From: Methylophaga sulfidovorans
GTDB taxonomy: Bacteria; Pseudomonadota; Gammaproteobacteria; Nitrosococcales; Methylophagaceae
Direction: 5' to 3'
DNA length: 64,000 nt
NCBI RefSeq assembly: GCF_900114205.1
Contig: NZ_FOSH01000004.1
Location: 1 to 64,000, forward strand
Within the stretch, counting starts at the first letter, position 1, and each line of letters opens with the position of its first letter. Shown here piece by piece: positions 62,121 through 64,000 of this stretch. Position numbers and translations under genes: made by a program. The notes beneath the pieces are model-generated. The model was not told where the DNA came from and made no database searches. It saw only the letters and a list, made by a program, of their open reading frames with translations.

Positions 62121-62873
62121 ATGAAATTACGTACAATTTCGGCTCTTACACTAGCAGCATCATCAATGTTTGCTGCATCATCAGCAATGGCTTGGGAAAG
62201 TGAAGACGGTCAGCATTCAGTTAGTGCATCAGTAGGCTTATTTAGCGATTACATCTTCCGTGGTATTTCGTTGACAGACGAAGACCCAGCCATTCAAGGT
62301 AGCTTTGACTACTCGCATTCTTCTGGTTTATATGCAGGTACATGGGCATCAAACATTTCAACTGGTGCAGACAACAGTATTGAAATTGATCTTTATGCTG
62401 GTTTTGCTAACGAATTCGGTGACTCAGGTGTAGGCTACGATGTATCTGTTTTACGTTACACATACCCTGGCACAAGCGGTTCTGATGGTGACTACACTGA
62501 ATTTCTTGGTTCTTTGTCATATAGCTACTTCACAGCAATGATCGGATATACAAGTGATATTCCTGATGGAAGTGGTCATGATGTTGATGAAGTTTATTAC
62601 AACTTAGCATTTGACTATGAACTACCATACGGTATCGGCTTTAATGCTGCTGTTGGTTATACTGATTCTGAACGTAATGATTTCTCAAACAAAACCCCAG
62701 GCACAAACTTAGCCGATAGCTATGTTGACTACACAATCGGTCTGAGTAAACCATTTGTAGGCTTAGATTGGTCAATAGCTTATGTTGGAACCAACAGTGA
62801 CGGTAAAGATTTTGAAGCTGGTGAAGGAACATCTGACGATCGCTTCGTAGCTAGCGTTAGTACATCATTCTAA
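62121..62873 (+). CDS. TorF-family putative porin (Gcw_chp type)
   Basis: This 250-residue outer-membrane beta-barrel has a signal peptide (cleavage after SSAMA at about 24) and the family start VSASVGLFSDYIFRGISLTDEDPAIQGSFDYSH. Alternating strands follow to a final Phe (SVSTSF), the signal for outer-membrane insertion. The family is often found beside glnK-amtB, and here glnK follows by 62 bases, so a role in ammonium or small N-compound entry is plausible. GAGGAG precedes ATG 62121; the frame is open to 62049 without signal-peptide features. Confidence 0.9.
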   Translation: MKLRTISALTLAASSMFAASSAMAWESEDGQHSVSASVGLFSDYIFRGISLTDEDPAIQGSFDYSHSSGLYAGTWASNISTGADNSIEIDLYAGFANEFGDSGVGYDVSVLRYTYPGTSGSDGDYTEFLGSLSYSYFTAMIGYTSDIPDGSGHDVDEVYYNLAFDYELPYGIGFNAAVGYTDSERNDFSNKTPGTNLADSYVDYTIGLSKPFVGLDWSIAYVGTNSDGKDFEAGEGTSDDRFVASVSTSF

Positions 62874-62884
62874 ACTTCTCACAA

Positions 62885-63274
<390 letters not shown>

Positions 63275-63292
63275 GCTTGGGGAGTAGATAAT

Positions 63293-64000
63293 ATGGAAAA
63301 TCAAATTTTCGAACTCCAATATGCCATGGATACCTTTTACTTCTTAGTAATGGGTGCTCTTGTCATGTGGATGGCCGCCGGTTTCTCAATGTTAGAGGCA
63401 GGTCTGGTTCGTGCAAAAAATACGACTGAAATCTTAACCAAAAACGTGATGTTGTTTGCCATTGCATGTACAGCTTATCTGGTTGTTGGTTATGACATCA
63501 TGTATGGTGGCGGCATCTTCCTTGCTGGAATCGATGGCGGTGAAACATTAGTTGCAGACGCTTTAGCTTCTTCTGCTGAAAATGGTTTTGATGGCGGCTC
63601 TGTTTACTCAGCTGCTTCAGACTTTTTCTTCCAAGTAGTTTTCGTTGCAACAGCCATGTCTATCGTCTCTGGTGCAGTTGCTGAACGTATGAAATTATGG
63701 GCATTCGCTGGTTTTGCTATCGTAATGACTGCATTTATTTACCCAATGGAAGGTTCATGGACTTGGGGTGGTAACGATGTCTTCGGTATGTACAACCTTG
63801 GTGACCTTGGTTTCTTAGACTTTGCTGGTTCAGGTATCGTGCATATGGCTGGTGCTGCTGCAGCACTTGCAGGCGTATTATTACTTGGTGCACGTAAAGG
63901 TAAATACGGTCCTAACGGTGAAATTAACCCAATCCCAGGTGCTAACCTGCCAATGGCAACATTAGGTACATTCATTCTATGGATGGGTTGGTTCGGTTTC
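63293..64000 (+). CDS. amtB: Ammonium transporter AmtB, 5' part
   Basis: The first 236 codons of an Amt-family ammonium channel run to the window edge. There is no cleavable signal; the protein starts MENQIFELQYAMDTFYFLVMGALVMWMAAGFSMLEAGLVRAKNT-like with the first helix. The family block FFFQVVFVATAMSIVSGAVAER and the first twin-His region GSGIVHMAGAAAAL are present. The rest, including the second pore His, lies beyond 64000. GGGGAG precedes ATG 63293. It is co-transcribed with glnK and regulated by it. Confidence 0.95.
   Translation, partial: MENQIFELQYAMDTFYFLVMGALVMWMAAGFSMLEAGLVRAKNTTEILTKNVMLFAIACTAYLVVGYDIMYGGGIFLAGIDGGETLVADALASSAENGFDGGSVYSAASDFFFQVVFVATAMSIVSGAVAERMKLWAFAGFAIVMTAFIYPMEGSWTWGGNDVFGMYNLGDLGFLDFAGSGIVHMAGAAAALAGVLLLGARKGKYGPNGEINPIPGANLPMATLGTFILWMGWFGF

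Overview
The window is a chromosomal segment of a Gram-negative gammaproteobacterium. The evidence is several TonB-dependent receptors with FecI/FecR-type regulators, a porin, Lgt, DgkA, and the gammaproteobacterial order mnmG-rsmG-parA-parB ... atpIBEFHAGDC-glmU. Moderate-to-low GC, many AT-rich leaders and the overall gene set would suit a marine methylotroph such as Methylophaga. That genus is an inference only, because no methylotrophy gene lies in the window. No rRNA, tRNA, CRISPR array or prophage was found.

Layout. 1-4.5 kb: the right end of an IS3-family element that has cut into a small membrane-protein gene, then small hypotheticals, a PPOX-fold flavoprotein and a RIO-type kinase. 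4.5-12.7 kb: two tandem iron-signalling modules on the minus strand, each ECF sigma, FecR anti-sigma and STN-containing TonB receptor, each preceded by a near-identical Fur-box-like site. 12.8-17.8 kb: a lone GIY-YIG nuclease, a TerB protein, and a divergent cassette of a GNAT-C39 peptidase fusion, an M14-like DUF2817 peptidase and a RimK-type ATP-grasp ligase. 17.8-24.5 kb: a third TonB receptor, cbpA-degQ (protein quality control) and gdhA. 24.5-34.3 kb: DUF808, LysR/MFS, a small operon ending in an extradiol-dioxygenase-like gene, a PhnA-type protein, a fourth TonB receptor under a palindromic Fur-like site, and envelope proteins.

34.4-41.2 kb handles oxidative stress and iron: oxyR, an exported catalase-peroxidase, an HxlR regulator, corA, a ferric-reductase-like oxidoreductase and a heme-ligand-less bacterioferritin (FtnA type). 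41.2-45.7 kb is an accessory region rich in hairpin repeats. It holds a B12-binding radical SAM protein, a DUF1820 protein and a two-gene Panacea-type (DUF4065) toxin-antitoxin candidate with its own promoter and palindromic operator.

45.7-61.8 kb is the conserved origin-proximal block: glmU, the complete F1Fo ATP synthase operon with a clear promoter, parB, parA, rsmG, mnmG, dgkA and lgt. A soluble chemoreceptor fused to a solute-binding domain sits between atpI and parB. The window ends with a nitrogen-regulated group: a sigma-54-like promoter, a TorF-type porin, glnK and the start of amtB.

Most promising for follow-up are the ATP-grasp/peptidase/acetyltransferase cassette, the cytoplasmic chemoreceptor with a C-terminal periplasmic-binding fold, and the Panacea-type pair with an unrecognised partner.
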